Source: Pseudomonas sp. MWU15-20650 (GTDB taxonomy: Bacteria > Pseudomonadota > Gammaproteobacteria > Pseudomonadales > Pseudomonadaceae). Taken from it: DNA of 64,000 bases. Each line of letters begins with the position of its first letter. The stretch's first letter is position 1. Positions 42,124 through 52,727 of the stretch are shown piece by piece. The notes beneath the pieces are model-generated. The model did not search any database and was not told where the DNA came from. It saw only the letters and a list, made by a program, of their open reading frames with translations. The stretch spans positions 33,523 through 97,522 of the forward strand of contig NZ_JALJFG010000022.1 of assembly GCF_023242475.1 (NCBI RefSeq), written 5' to 3'. The position numbers were made by a program, and so were the translations under genes.

Positions 42124-43899
42124 TTACTTGAGCACTACGTTGCCGTTTTCGGCCTTCTTGGGCTTGATCAGGCTGAAGTCGATCAGGGCTTTCTGCTTGG
42201 TTTCGTAAGGATTGCCGATCAACAAAGGGCGTGGCTTGAAGCTGTCGCTGATCAGGCTTTTGCTGTGATCCAACTCATCAAAACTCAGGCCGGCCAAGTC
42301 GGCCCAGGTGTGGATCAACTGCGAGCTGCTGTAAGGCCGTTGCAGGTCACCGGCAAACTTCCAGTCATGGGTTTCACGCCACTTGGGAGAGGCGTAGGCC
42401 ATGAACGGGATGGTGTACATCGGTGCCGTCGGCTTGCCTTCGTTACGCCCCAGTGTGTTGTGACCGGCCGAGTCGTACACGTCTTCGCCATGGTCCGACA
42501 GGTACAGCAGGAAACCATTGGGGTCGGTCTTGGCATAATCCTTGATCAGGCTCGAGACCACGAAATCGTTGTACAGCACGGCGTTGTCGTAGCTGTTATA
42601 GACCGGCAGTTGCTCCTCGCTGATGCCTTCCGGCACGCCCTGGCGGTCGGTGAACTTCTCAAAGCTCGGCGGGTAACGGTACTGGTAGCTCATGTGGGTA
42701 CCCAGCAGGTGCACCACGATGAGCTTGCGTTCGGCAGGGTCGGCCATGGCCTTGGAAAACGGCGCCAGCACATCGCCGTCGTATTGGCGGGCGTTCTGGT
42801 TGCGGTTGTTGTTCAAGTACACCTGTTCGTCGGCCTGTTCGGAAAAGGTCGTGAGCATGGTGTTGCGCTTGGTCATGGTCTGCTGGTTGGTAATCCAGAA
42901 AGTCTTGTAGCCGGCCTGCTTCATCATGCTGACAATCGACGGCGTCTTGAGGTACAGGTCCGGGTTTTCTTCGTCGGCGAAGGTCAGCACCTGTTGCAGC
43001 GCTTCGATGGTGTAGGGGCGCGGGGTGATGACGTTGTCGAACACCGCCAGTTGGTCACGCAGCTTGTCCAGTTCCGGGGTGGTATTGCGCGGGTAGCCGT
43101 AGAGGCTCATGCGCTGGCGGTTGGTGGATTCGCCGATGACCAATACTAGGGTGGAAGGCTGGCCGGCCATGGCGTCCTTGAAGTTTTTCAAGGGCGGGAT
43201 CTGGCTGGCGCTGGTCAGCATGCCTTGCATGTTGTCCAGCTGTTCGGTGTAGCGATGGTAGGCGACGATCATCTGCCAAGGCACGGCGGGTTCGACGCGG
43301 GTTTCGAAACGCTCGATCGCCAGCTCCATGGTTTCGCTCGTGGCGATCTGCTTGACCAGTGGGTAGCCCACGACGGCCAATACGATGGCGATCGCCGCCA
43401 GGATCGACTGGCCGCGAGGCAGGTAGACCGGGCGCAGGCGTGTCCAAAGCAGGATGGCAACCGCGGTGTGGGCCAAGAAGGCCAGCACAATCCACCAGGC
43501 AAAGTATTGGGTGGCATATTCGCCAGCTTCAGAGATGTTCGACTCGAACATGATGAAGATGACGCTCTGGGAGAATTCCTGCTGGTAAATGAAGAAGTAA
43601 CCCAGGCTTGCCATGGAGCAGGCCCACAACACGACACCGATCAAGGCCGCCAGCAGGCGCGTTCGACGCGGGAACAGCAACATGGGCGCCAGCCACAACG
43701 CACTCATAAAGAAGGCTTGGCGGAAGCCACTGAAGCCAGAAGTGCCGGTCAGTTGAATGAGCAGTTGGGTAATACCCGAGAAGTACCAGAAAAACAGGAA
43801 CAGCCAACCCAGGCCAGCCCAATCAAAACCTTTCGCAGTCGTCGTGCTGCGTTTGAACATCGCCATCCAGCGCCCCATCAGAAAATAATTGTTGCGCAT
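42124..43899 (-). CDS. Lipid A/core phosphoethanolamine transferase (EptA/CptA-type)
   Basis: This protein of up to 591 residues has five N-terminal membrane helices (about 25-190) and a periplasmic sulfatase-like domain. Catalytic features are VIGESTNRQRMSLYGY (metal glutamate), the nucleophilic threonine in RNTTPEL and SDHGED near residue 450. It transfers phosphoethanolamine from phosphatidylethanolamine to lipopolysaccharide, which lowers the negative charge and can raise polymyxin resistance. CptA is the closest type by motif. The start could be 43899, 43866 or 43860; none has a good ribosome binding site. Confidence 0.88.
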   Translation of the reverse strand: MRNNYFLMGRWMAMFKRSTTTAKGFDWAGLGWLFLFFWYFSGITQLLIQLTGTSGFSGFRQAFFMSALWLAPMLLFPRRTRLLAALIGVVLWACSMASLGYFFIYQQEFSQSVIFIMFESNISEAGEYATQYFAWWIVLAFLAHTAVAILLWTRLRPVYLPRGQSILAAIAIVLAVVGYPLVKQIATSETMELAIERFETRVEPAVPWQMIVAYHRYTEQLDNMQGMLTSASQIPPLKNFKDAMAGQPSTLVLVIGESTNRQRMSLYGYPRNTTPELDKLRDQLAVFDNVITPRPYTIEALQQVLTFADEENPDLYLKTPSIVSMMKQAGYKTFWITNQQTMTKRNTMLTTFSEQADEQVYLNNNRNQNARQYDGDVLAPFSKAMADPAERKLIVVHLLGTHMSYQYRYPPSFEKFTDRQGVPEGISEEQLPVYNSYDNAVLYNDFVVSSLIKDYAKTDPNGFLLYLSDHGEDVYDSAGHNTLGRNEGKPTAPMYTIPFMAYASPKWRETHDWKFAGDLQRPYSSSQLIHTWADLAGLSFDELDHSKSLISDSFKPRPLLIGNPYETKQKALIDFSLIKPKKAENGNVVLK

Positions 43900-44024
43900 C
43901 GGCGCATGACATCGGGCCGCTCAGAAAGTGAGCGGCATAGCGGGGCGGCAGTATCAGGATAGAAATGTGAAAACTTCGTGAGTTTTCTGTAGGTATTATC
44001 TTGCAGCGCTATTCGGGACAGGGG

Positions 44025-44201
44025 TCAGCAGAGGGCAGGCTTGGCGCCGGGCGGCTGATCCAACTGGGCTTGAAGGTGTGAACGCAGGCGCAGGACCTCC
44101 TGCTGCAACTGATCACGCTCGTCTTTCAATTGGCGCAGTTCATCGCGGCGGATAGTGACGTAGAGGGTCTGTGGTGGGCGGGTCATGGGGGCTGTGCTCA
44201 T
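44025..44201 (-). CDS. Small coiled-coil protein, 58 residues
   Basis: A 58-residue frame starts at the ATG 44199-44201 with a good GAGGT site 6 bases upstream. It reads MSTAPMTRPPQTLYVTIRRD, then a regular heptad helix (ELRQLKDERDQLQQEVLRLR) and a proline-rich tail. The leucine heptads and ribosome binding site support expression. It has no membrane or signal segment and the family is unknown. It lies between the phosphoethanolamine transferase and gntZ. Confidence 0.65.
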   Translation of the reverse strand: MSTAPMTRPPQTLYVTIRRDELRQLKDERDQLQQEVLRLRSHLQAQLDQPPGAKPALC

Positions 44202-44472
44202 TGCTTACCTCGCAAATGGCCGGTAGATCGCGGTGCCTGCACGCTTGAGTTTGCAGTGTTCGGCAACAGTCGGGAGCAAGTCTGAATTCTTTTTCGAGGC
44301 AAGGGAACTTTTTTATTTTTGGCGGTCGTGTGACTTTTTCAGCGGTGATGGTGAAACGATGGCGACTTTTTTGTCATGAAACTACACGGATCTGCTCTGG
44401 ACTAACCCTCATTAGCCTCATTGCGCTATAAACTATGCCACACATTTATTTAGTAGTTAGGAGCATCAGCAC
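44202..44472. other. gntZ leader region
   Basis: The region is AT-rich, particularly around 44285-44345 (several runs of T). It presumably contains the gntZ promoter and, on the other strand, that of the small coiled-coil gene. No clear hexamer pair was identified. Confidence 0.35.
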
Positions 44473-45452
<980 letters not shown>

Positions 45453-45456
<4 letters not shown>

Positions 45457-46976
45457 CCGCCAACGGCAAGAAACACAAGGCCGAACCCGCACCCCCCACG
45501 ACCCTGTTTCTATTTGGCGCCCATGGCGACCTGGTCAAGCGCCTGCTCATGCCGGCGCTGTACAACCTCAGCCGTGACGGATTGCTGGGCGATGGCTTGC
45601 GCATTGTGGGCGTTGATCACAACGCCATCAGCGACGCTGACTTTGCCAAGAAACTCGAAGACTTCATTCGTACCGAGGCTGCCAGCAAGGTCCGGGGCAA
45701 CGCTGAAAATGCCCTTGACCCCACACTGTGGGCGCAGTTGGCCAAGGGGATCAGCTACGTCGAGGGTGACTTCCTCGACGACAGCACCTATGCCGATATC
45801 GGCAAGAAGATCGCCGACAGCGGCACCGGCAACGCGGTGTTCTACCTGGCCACTGCACCGCGCTTCTTCAGTGAAGTGGTGCAGCGCCTGGGCAGTGCCG
45901 GGTTGCTTGAAGAGACGGATGAAGGCTTTCGCCGTGTGGTCATCGAGAAGCCATTCGGCTCGGACCTGGCCACCGCCGAGGCGTTGAACGCCTGCCTGCT
46001 CAAGGTGATGAGCGAGAAGCAGATCTATCGCATCGACCATTACCTGGGCAAGGAAACGGTGCAGAACATTCTGATCAGCCGTTTCTCCAACGTGCTGTTC
46101 GAAGCGTTCTGGAACAACCACTACATCGACCACGTGCAAATCACCGCCGCCGAAACCGTGGGCGTGGAAACACGGGGCAACTTTTTCGAAAAAACCGGTA
46201 CGTTGCGGGACATGGTCCCCAACCACCTGTTCCAGTTGCTGGCGATGGTGGCCATGGAACCACCGGCCGCGTTCGGCGCCGATGCGGTGCGGGGCGAGAA
46301 GGCCAAGGTCGTCGGTGCCATCCGCCCCTGGTCGCTGGAGGATGCCCGGGCCAATTCCGTACGCGGTCAGTACACCGCCGGCGAGATCGGCGGCAAGTCG
46401 CTCCCCGGCTACCGCGAAGAGGCCAACGTGGCGCCCGACAGCAGCACCGAGACATTCGTTGCGCTCAAGGTGATGATCGATAACTGGCGCTGGGTCGGTG
46501 TGCCGTTCTACCTGCGTACCGGCAAGCGCATGAGCATTCGCGACACGGAGATCGTGATTTGCTTCAAGCACGCGCCCTATGCGCAGTTCCGTGATACCGA
46601 CGTTGATGAGCTCAAGCCCACTTACCTGAAAATCCAGATCCAGCCGAACGAAGGCATGTGGTTCGACCTGCTGGCCAAGAAGCCAGGGCCGACCCTGGAG
46701 ATGGCCAATATCGAGTTGGGGTTTGACTACAAGGACTTCTTCGAAATGCAGCCATCGACGGGTTACGAAACCCTGATCTACGACTGCATGACCGGCGACC
46801 AGACCCTGTTCCAGCGTGCCGACAACATCGAGAACGGTTGGCGCGCCGTGCAGCCGTTCCTCGATGCGTGGAAAGAGGACGACACAATCCAAGCTTACAA
46901 GGCCGGTGAAGATGGCCCTGCGGCGGCGGACGCGTTACTGGCCCGTGATGGGCGCGCCTGGCACAGCCTCGGATGA
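45453..46976 (+). CDS. zwf: Glucose-6-phosphate 1-dehydrogenase
   Basis: This 507-residue enzyme makes 6-phosphogluconolactone from glucose 6-phosphate. The nucleotide-binding motif reads GAHGDLVKRL where many homologues have GASGDL; RIDHYLGKE (about 192-200) contains the substrate-binding lysine and the catalytic histidine. Pseudomonas has several zwf paralogues; this is the copy next to gntZ (zwfB-like). ATGA overlaps on both sides show a translationally coupled gntZ-zwf-HAD operon. Confidence 0.95.
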
Positions 46977-47797
46977 GTGACGCTACGATTCATCCCATCC
47001 GACTGGTGCTCAGCGATGTGGACGGGACGTTGTTGCATCCCGACCATAGCCTCAGCCAGCGCACCGCCGATGCGATTCGCGCGTTGCGTGAAGCCGGGGT
47101 ATTTTTCAGCCTGGCCAGCGGGCGTCCGCCCAAGGCCATGCTGCATCTGATCGAAACGTTGGGCATCGATGTACCCGTCGCCGGCTTTAACGGTGGCACG
47201 CTGATCAATCCGGATGGCAGCATCCTGATTGCCCATTACCTACCGGCGCAAGCGGCGCGGGTGGCGTTGGCGCTGTTTTCAGCCGAGCCGGACGTGGAAG
47301 TGTGGGTATTTGCCGACGGGGACTGGTTGCGCCGTGATCCATCCGGGCCAATGGTGCAGCGTGAAGCCGATGGCTTGGGCTATGGGCCGGTGGTGGTAGA
47401 GAGTTTCGAGCCCTACCTGGACCGGGTCGACAAGATCGTCGCCGCCAGTCACAACACACCATTGCTGGTGGAGCTGGAAGCGCAATTGCAGCCCAAGGTG
47501 GAGGGGTTGGCCCATGTGTCGCGCTCACAGCCGGTGTACCTGGATGTGACGGCGATGCTCGCCAACAAGGGGGATGCCCTCAAGACCCTGGCCGCGCACC
47601 TTGGCGTGCCCATGGAGCAGGCAGCGGCTATCGGTGATGGCGGCAATGATCCGGCGATGTTTCACGTGGCCGGGTTGTCGATTGCAATGGGGCAGGCGGA
47701 AGAAACCGTCAAGCGCCAGGCCAGTGTGGTCACGGGCACCAATATCGACGATGGCGCCGCGCAAGCGTTTGAACGGCTTATTCTTGCGGCGCCATAA
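46973..47797 (+). CDS. HAD-superfamily (Cof-type, IIB) phosphatase
   Basis: This 274-residue phosphatase has the nucleophile motif LSDVDGTLL (D15, D17), the SLASGRP motif II and GDGGNDPAMFH near the C-terminus, with a cap of the Cof type between. These enzymes dephosphorylate sugar phosphates or related compounds. Position at the end of the pentose-phosphate operon suggests a phosphosugar substrate. It overlaps zwf by four bases. Confidence 0.9.
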   Translation: MSDATIHPIRLVLSDVDGTLLHPDHSLSQRTADAIRALREAGVFFSLASGRPPKAMLHLIETLGIDVPVAGFNGGTLINPDGSILIAHYLPAQAARVALALFSAEPDVEVWVFADGDWLRRDPSGPMVQREADGLGYGPVVVESFEPYLDRVDKIVAASHNTPLLVELEAQLQPKVEGLAHVSRSQPVYLDVTAMLANKGDALKTLAAHLGVPMEQAAAIGDGGNDPAMFHVAGLSIAMGQAEETVKRQASVVTGTNIDDGAAQAFERLILAAP

Positions 47798-47876
47798 ACG
47801 TCTAGTGTTCTGACACTGAACTTACGCTCGTTCTCTTGCTGTCATGCAATGAATGAGCGCACGTTGTGGTGTGGCG

Positions 47877-48137
47877 TTACTTCGGCATTGCCCAGGATTG
47901 CAACTGGTGGCCGTTTTTATCGAGTTCGTCGCGAGCCTGCAACAGCAAGTTTTCTAACTGCGCCGGGTCGGTATACGCACTCGAAGACAGTTGTTTGCTG
48001 CCAATACGGGTATTGGTACGGTCGATGACGCTCAGGCTGAGGGCGCCATTGCCATCGTGCCAAGCCACGCACTGGAAGGGCTGGAAAGCACGGTCTGCGA
48101 TCAAAAGGGCTTCGTTGATGCGGAGCGGGGCGTTCAT
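47877..48137 (-). CDS. Conserved hypothetical protein, 86 residues
   Basis: The ATG at 48135-48137 (MNAPLRINEALLIADRAFQ) follows GAGAGAAA. The product is a small acidic/amphipathic protein (FQCVAWHDGNGALSLSVID, DPAQLENLLLQARDELDKNG) without signal or membrane helices. No family was recognised. It lies between two convergent/divergent operons. Confidence 0.68.
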   Translation of the reverse strand: MNAPLRINEALLIADRAFQPFQCVAWHDGNGALSLSVIDRTNTRIGSKQLSSSAYTDPAQLENLLLQARDELDKNGHQLQSWAMPK

Positions 48138-48481
48138 GGGGTTTCTCTCTAAATGCCCATTCAAGTGAAGTGCCGTCGGTTGGGCTGACCGTGCGGCGAG
48201 TTACTTGTACTGATGCACGATGGCCGGGTACGGGTCACATGTTAGAACACGAATTTTCAACTTTCCGTGATGAGGATCATCTAAGCGGCTGTTTTGAAAG
48301 CTGAATGAAGGTTTCGACGGTCGACAACTTTTTTGTGCCGCGCTGCGGGTAAATGGCTTTTTGCCCACACTTATAGCGAAATGGTACAAGGTGGGCGTCA
48401 AGACCTTGCTAGGGTTAGCATCAGCCGCCACAAACTGTTGTTTCTAAATAACTTTAACAATTCTGGCGCCAAGGAACAGTC
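48138..48481. other. Region before the sigma-54 activator gene
   Basis: These 344 bases hold the leader of the activator gene (ribosome binding site AAGGAAC before 48482) and the promoter of the small gene at 47877. The stretch is AT-richer than its flanks. No sigma-54 promoter and no TGTTTCAT-type enhancer like those before fapA was found here. Confidence 0.4.
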
Positions 48482-49804
48482 ATGGTTGTGACACCTGTCC
48501 AACGCCGCCTGCTGGTGGTTGACCCCTGTGATGACTGCCACGGGTTGTTGCCCGGGCTGCGGACGGCAGGATGGGAAGTGGACAGCTGTGCGTTGGAAGC
48601 GGTGGGCGACAGGTCTTGCGATGTGGGCCTGCTGCGTTTGCAGCCCTACCACCTGGAACGTCCCGAAGCCGTCAAGGAGTTGATTGGCCGCAGCGGTACC
48701 GAGTGGATCGCCGTCCTTAGCCAGGATGTATTACGCCTGCAGAACGTGGGTGACTTTGTCTGCGAATGGTTCTTTGACTTCCACACCCTGCCATTTGATG
48801 TGTCCCGGGTCCAAGTGACCTTGGGGCGTGCGTTTGGTATGGCGCGCTTGCGCGGCAAGGGCCACGCGCCGGTGGATGAGCCCCATGAGTTATTGGGCGA
48901 CAGCCGGCCGATTCGTGAACTGCGCAAATTATTGTCGAAGCTGGCCCCCACCGAGTCTCCGGTGTTGATTCGGGGTGACAGTGGCACCGGTAAAGAGCTG
49001 GTCGCCAAGACTTTGCACCGTCAATCACAACGGCATGGCAAGCCATTTGTCGCGATCAATTGCGGCGCCATCCCTGAACACCTGATCCAATCCGAGCTGT
49101 TTGGCCACGAAAAGGGCGCGTTTACCGGCGCTCACCAACGCAAGGTAGGGCGCATCGAAGCGGCCCACGGTGGCACCCTGTTCCTGGATGAAATCGGCGA
49201 TTTGCCCATGGAGCTGCAAGCCAATCTGTTGCGCTTTCTCCAGGAGAAACACATTGAGCGCGTCGGCGGCAGCCAGCCCATCCCGGTGGATGTACGGGTG
49301 TTGGCGGCAACCCACGTTGACCTGGAAGCCGCGGTCGAGAGGGGCTCTTTTCGCGAAGACCTGTATTATCGCTTGAACGTCCTGCAAGTGGTGACCGCAC
49401 CCTTGCGCGAGCGCCATGGCGATGTGGCCATGCTGGCCAACCACTTTTCGCGTTTCTACAGCCAGGAAACCGGTCGCCGCCCGCGCAGTTTCAGCGAGGG
49501 TGCGTTGGTGGCAATGGGGCAACACCCATGGCCGGGGAATGTGCGTGAGCTGGCCAACCGTGTGCGTCGCGGCCTGGTGTTGGCCGAGGGGCGTCAGATC
49601 GAAGCCGTTGATCTGGGTTTACAGGGGGAGCAGGCAATTTCACTGCCGATGGCTACACTGGAAGACTACAAGCACCGCGCCGAACGCCAGGCGCTGTGCG
49701 ATGTGCTCAACCGGCACAGCGACAACCTGAGTGTCGCGGCCCGTGTGCTGGGGGTTTCCCGGCCAACGTTCTACCGGTTGTTGCACAAACACCAGATCCG
49801 CTAG
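48482..49804 (+). CDS. Sigma-54-dependent activator, VpsR/FleQ-like, probable regulator of fap
   Basis: This 440-residue enhancer-binding protein has an N-terminal receiver-like domain (about 1-125), a central AAA+ domain with Walker A GDSGTGKE, the sigma-54 contact GAFTGA (about 212-217) and Walker B LFLDEIGDLP, and a Fis-type helix-turn-helix (NLSVAARVLGVSRPTFYRLLHKH) at the C-terminus. The N-domain lacks an evident phosphorylated aspartate in the usual strand (CDVGLLRLQ) and has the FDFHTLPFD segment of VpsR, so a small ligand such as cyclic di-GMP is a plausible input. It faces the fap operon tail to tail. Confidence 0.92.
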   Translation: MVVTPVQRRLLVVDPCDDCHGLLPGLRTAGWEVDSCALEAVGDRSCDVGLLRLQPYHLERPEAVKELIGRSGTEWIAVLSQDVLRLQNVGDFVCEWFFDFHTLPFDVSRVQVTLGRAFGMARLRGKGHAPVDEPHELLGDSRPIRELRKLLSKLAPTESPVLIRGDSGTGKELVAKTLHRQSQRHGKPFVAINCGAIPEHLIQSELFGHEKGAFTGAHQRKVGRIEAAHGGTLFLDEIGDLPMELQANLLRFLQEKHIERVGGSQPIPVDVRVLAATHVDLEAAVERGSFREDLYYRLNVLQVVTAPLRERHGDVAMLANHFSRFYSQETGRRPRSFSEGALVAMGQHPWPGNVRELANRVRRGLVLAEGRQIEAVDLGLQGEQAISLPMATLEDYKHRAERQALCDVLNRHSDNLSVAARVLGVSRPTFYRLLHKHQIR

Positions 49805-49817
49805 GGCGGGTAAACCG

Positions 49818-49855
49818 AAAAGCCCCGCCACGACCCTTATCGTTGCGGGGCTTTT
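49818..49855. terminator. Bidirectional terminator between the activator gene and fapF
   Basis: AAAAGCCCCGC (49818-49828) and GCGGGGCTTTT (49845-49855) form an 11-bp stem with terminal T runs on both strands. It sits between two convergent genes. Confidence 0.88.
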
Positions 49856-49868
49856 CCTTGTGTGCCGT

Positions 49869-51182
49869 TTAGAAGTAGTACGGGAATTTCAGGCTGAAGC
49901 TGAACGATGGCGCATCCGGCGTGAGCCCGATTGCCAGGTTGGGTACGATCGTCAGGTTATCGGAAGCCGCAATCGTCATACCCACGTTGAAGTAGCCGGC
50001 GTTGGCATCGCTTGAAATCACCGATTGCCAACTGCCGCCATCGGGCTTGAGCTGACTTTTACGTTGCACCAGGTCAGACACCGAGAACGACATGCTCATC
50101 TTTTCGTTCAGCGCAAAAGCTACGCCTGCGCCAATCTGGAAGCTGTCACCCAGCTTGACCTTGCCGGGGACTGTCTGGCCGACGGTGGAGCTTATGTCAC
50201 TGAAGGAGTCTTCCAGGTTGTGGGTGTAGGACAACGAACCGAAAAGCACCGCCGGGTCGAAGGTCTTGACCAGGGAGATGCCGGGCGTAATCGACCAGAC
50301 ACCATTGCCGGTAGGCAGGTTTTCCGGCACGTACAGGTTGGTGTTGGTGGGTGACTGGATCAGCTTGATGCCAAACGGGTCTTCGCCGGTGGGCGCCTTG
50401 ACCCGCACCGACACCACCGCGTCCGGCAGGCTGACACTCTCATCGAGGAATTTGTAGGCAATGCCGAAGTTGACGTCGCCGATCGTGGGGTTGCGGGTCA
50501 CTGACTGTTCCGACGTAACGGTGCCGCTGCCGCCGTTGGCCCCGCCGGATTGGTAGGTCGACTCACGGTAAACCACGGGGACGTTCACATCGAACTGCCA
50601 GCGATTGTCGAGGTTGTAGCGACCCGTGAGGTCCACGGTCCAGTTATCCGACTTGATCCGGTCCAGGTTGATGTTACCCAGGAAGATCGAGTCCAGCGCC
50701 AAAAAGCCGTTCAGGGTCAATTGACGCGCATCATAGCGAGAGTAGGTCACGCCGGTTTCAAAGCTGAACTTGCCGTTGCCGAAGAAGCCGCTGGCCTCGT
50801 TATACAAGTTGCTGACACTTTGTGCCGGCGCCGAGTCGTCTTTGAGCGACTGACCATACGAGGCGCCGCCTCCCGCGCCGCCCGAAGCGGCAGCTGCGCC
50901 GACGCCCGGTGTGTTGGCGGCGACGGTCGTGCCTCCTTTCTGGAAGTCCGCCGGTGATTTAGCCAAGCGCTTTGGCGCGGGTGTCGCCGGCTGGTCCTCT
51001 ACTTGTCGTACACGTTGTTCCAGCACCGCCAGTGCTTTTTGTTGTACTTCATAACGCTGCTTGAGCTCCAGTAGCTCTTTTTTCAACGTGTCTATATCGG
51101 CGTCCGGCGCGGCATACAGCATCGATGCGGGCAGGAGCGTGCTCAAACAAATTACGGCACGTAACGATAACGATCGGTGCAT
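49869..51182 (-). CDS. fapF: Fap amyloid secretion outer-membrane protein FapF
   Basis: This 437-residue protein starts with a signal peptide (MHRSLSLRAVICLSTLLPASMLYA), followed by a coiled coil (DTLKKELLELKQRYEVQQKALAVLEQRV), a Gly/Ala-rich linker and a C-terminal beta-barrel ending in FSFSLKFPYYF. FapF forms a trimeric pore that exports FapB/C/E; the coiled-coil segment acts as a plug region. It is the last gene of the fap operon. Confidence 0.95.
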   Translation of the reverse strand: MHRSLSLRAVICLSTLLPASMLYAAPDADIDTLKKELLELKQRYEVQQKALAVLEQRVRQVEDQPATPAPKRLAKSPADFQKGGTTVAANTPGVGAAAASGGAGGGASYGQSLKDDSAPAQSVSNLYNEASGFFGNGKFSFETGVTYSRYDARQLTLNGFLALDSIFLGNINLDRIKSDNWTVDLTGRYNLDNRWQFDVNVPVVYRESTYQSGGANGGSGTVTSEQSVTRNPTIGDVNFGIAYKFLDESVSLPDAVVSVRVKAPTGEDPFGIKLIQSPTNTNLYVPENLPTGNGVWSITPGISLVKTFDPAVLFGSLSYTHNLEDSFSDISSTVGQTVPGKVKLGDSFQIGAGVAFALNEKMSMSFSVSDLVQRKSQLKPDGGSWQSVISSDANAGYFNVGMTIAASDNLTIVPNLAIGLTPDAPSFSFSLKFPYYF

Positions 51183-51231
51183 GAAATAAGCCGTCCCTTT
51201 CTTAGGCGTAAGTGTCGTGGCTCAGCGTAGT

Positions 51232-51981
51232 TCAAGAACCGGGAGTGCGTAGTCCCTTGAGTTGATTCAAGTTGAGGTTTTGCGCAAGATTGTTCAATCC
51301 TGGGTGGCCCAGCACTACATTGAGCTGTGTCAGGTTATTGACCAGGTTGCTGCTACCCTGCAAAACGGTACCTTGGAGAACATTGCCGGCACCGATTTTC
51401 TGAAGGGTATTACCCTGATTGTTGTTGGCCAGGATCGCCATCTGCATCCCACCGTTCACGAGCGAGACCGTGGCTTGGCCCGCATTGCTGCTACCGGTTA
51501 CAGACTGGCCCGCGACCAGGGCCTGGCCCGACTGTACGACGTTCGCGGGGGCGAGGCCGTTCTGGCTGACATTGATATCGACGTTGTTGTTGGCGGTGTT
51601 GCCATCACCGGCGGCACGCACGCTTTGAGTGACGCCTTGGCCTGTGCCCAGGCCCGAGCCCCCGATGACAGTACCGGTGCCGGTGGTGTGATTTGACGGG
51701 CCACTCCCGTTGCTGCCACTGACCTGCACGTAGAACTGCGGCGTGATGGTTGTCGAGTTGATCTGCATGCTGGCTTTGCCGGTGATGTTGTCTCCGGCGG
51801 CATTGGTCCAGGTGGTGGTCATCACCAGGCCAAAACTGATGATCCGCCCGGGCATTACAAAGCGCCCGCGCAGGTCGGCCATTTCCGAATCCTTGAGCTC
51901 GATTGGCTTGAAGGCCGATGAGGCATAAGCGGGCATTGAGGCTGCCAGGCACAAGACCGTCAGCCAACGGTGAGTGTTCAT
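51232..51981 (-). CDS. fapE: Fap amyloid minor component FapE
   Basis: This 249-residue secreted protein has a signal peptide (cleavage near YAS/SAF, residue 20) and a long Asn/Gly/Gln/Val-rich mature part (NTANNNVDINVSQNGLAPANVVQSG, ...NNQGNTLQKIGAGNVLQGTV) of amyloid-associated type. In Pseudomonas, FapE is a minor fibre component. It lies between fapD and fapF on the minus strand. Confidence 0.93.
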   Translation of the reverse strand: MNTHRWLTVLCLAASMPAYASSAFKPIELKDSEMADLRGRFVMPGRIISFGLVMTTTWTNAAGDNITGKASMQINSTTITPQFYVQVSGSNGSGPSNHTTGTGTVIGGSGLGTGQGVTQSVRAAGDGNTANNNVDINVSQNGLAPANVVQSGQALVAGQSVTGSSNAGQATVSLVNGGMQMAILANNNQGNTLQKIGAGNVLQGTVLQGSSNLVNNLTQLNVVLGHPGLNNLAQNLNLNQLKGLRTPGS

Positions 51982-52018
51982 TGTGTGCTCCTGGAGCGTC
52001 CTGCTCCTTATGGCGCTT

Positions 52019-52699
52019 CTAGAAGAAGTCGCTTTGTATAAAGCCGAAGTCCATTAGTTCACTGTCCCGGACCGGGGCAAATTCATTCAGTTTGTTCTTG
52101 GCGGTCAACGGTGTAGGCGGCGTCAGCAGGGCATTGGCTTTGTCGTAACCTTCGCCCAGGATGGCGAACACGATGCCGTTCCAGCCTTTGATGAAGTCAT
52201 CACGGGTATAACGCTTGTTGCCCAGTACGGAATCGCCGATATAAACCCAGTCTTTGTCGGCGCGCTGCATCACGACGAAGTGTTTGTAGCCGCGAATGTC
52301 CAGCAGCACGATCACTGGGATTTTTACCGTGAGCAGCGTGTCGCCATTGATCCGATAGCCCCTGGCGCGCATGCCGATACTTTCCAGGTAGCGCTTCATG
52401 TCCAGCATGGAAAAGCCCTGGGTGCGGACCAGATCCTGGTCGGCGTTGACCAGCATGCCTTTGATGACGTGGTCTTCATCCACGTCCTTCCAATAGGCTT
52501 GGCGCAGGATGGTCGCCAATGCGGCCGCGCCGCAGCTGAAATCGGTTTTCTGTTCCACCAGGTTGGCGAATTTGCGCTCGCGGATGCTCTCGACCTTCTT
52601 GTAGATCACACCGCCACCATTGGGCATGGCAATTGCCATTTGCCCTGCCCAGGTCGGGCCGGCGAGCAGTAACAGGAAGGTGAGGGCGGCGATACGCAT
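52019..52699 (-). CDS. fapD: Fap operon C39-type cysteine peptidase FapD
   Basis: The start at 52697-52699 (MRIAALTFLLLLAGPTWAG) gives 226 residues with a signal peptide. The C39 family triad is visible: C56 in QKTDFSCGAA, H140 in GYKHFVVM, D156 in IGDS. FapD is a periplasmic protease required for amyloid formation, probably processing other Fap proteins. A longer frame upstream overlaps the terminator and fapC and is rejected. Confidence 0.94.
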   Translation of the reverse strand: MRIAALTFLLLLAGPTWAGQMAIAMPNGGGVIYKKVESIRERKFANLVEQKTDFSCGAAALATILRQAYWKDVDEDHVIKGMLVNADQDLVRTQGFSMLDMKRYLESIGMRARGYRINGDTLLTVKIPVIVLLDIRGYKHFVVMQRADKDWVYIGDSVLGNKRYTRDDFIKGWNGIVFAILGEGYDKANALLTPPTPLTAKNKLNEFAPVRDSELMDFGFIQSDFF

Positions 52700-52727
52700 G
52701 ATCGAATGGCCTGTTGGACACTGGAAT

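Noticed and set aside
47809..47827. Weak hairpin after the HAD phosphatase gene
   Set aside because: AGTGT/ACACT pairs over only 5 bases and has no T run, so a terminator cannot be supported.
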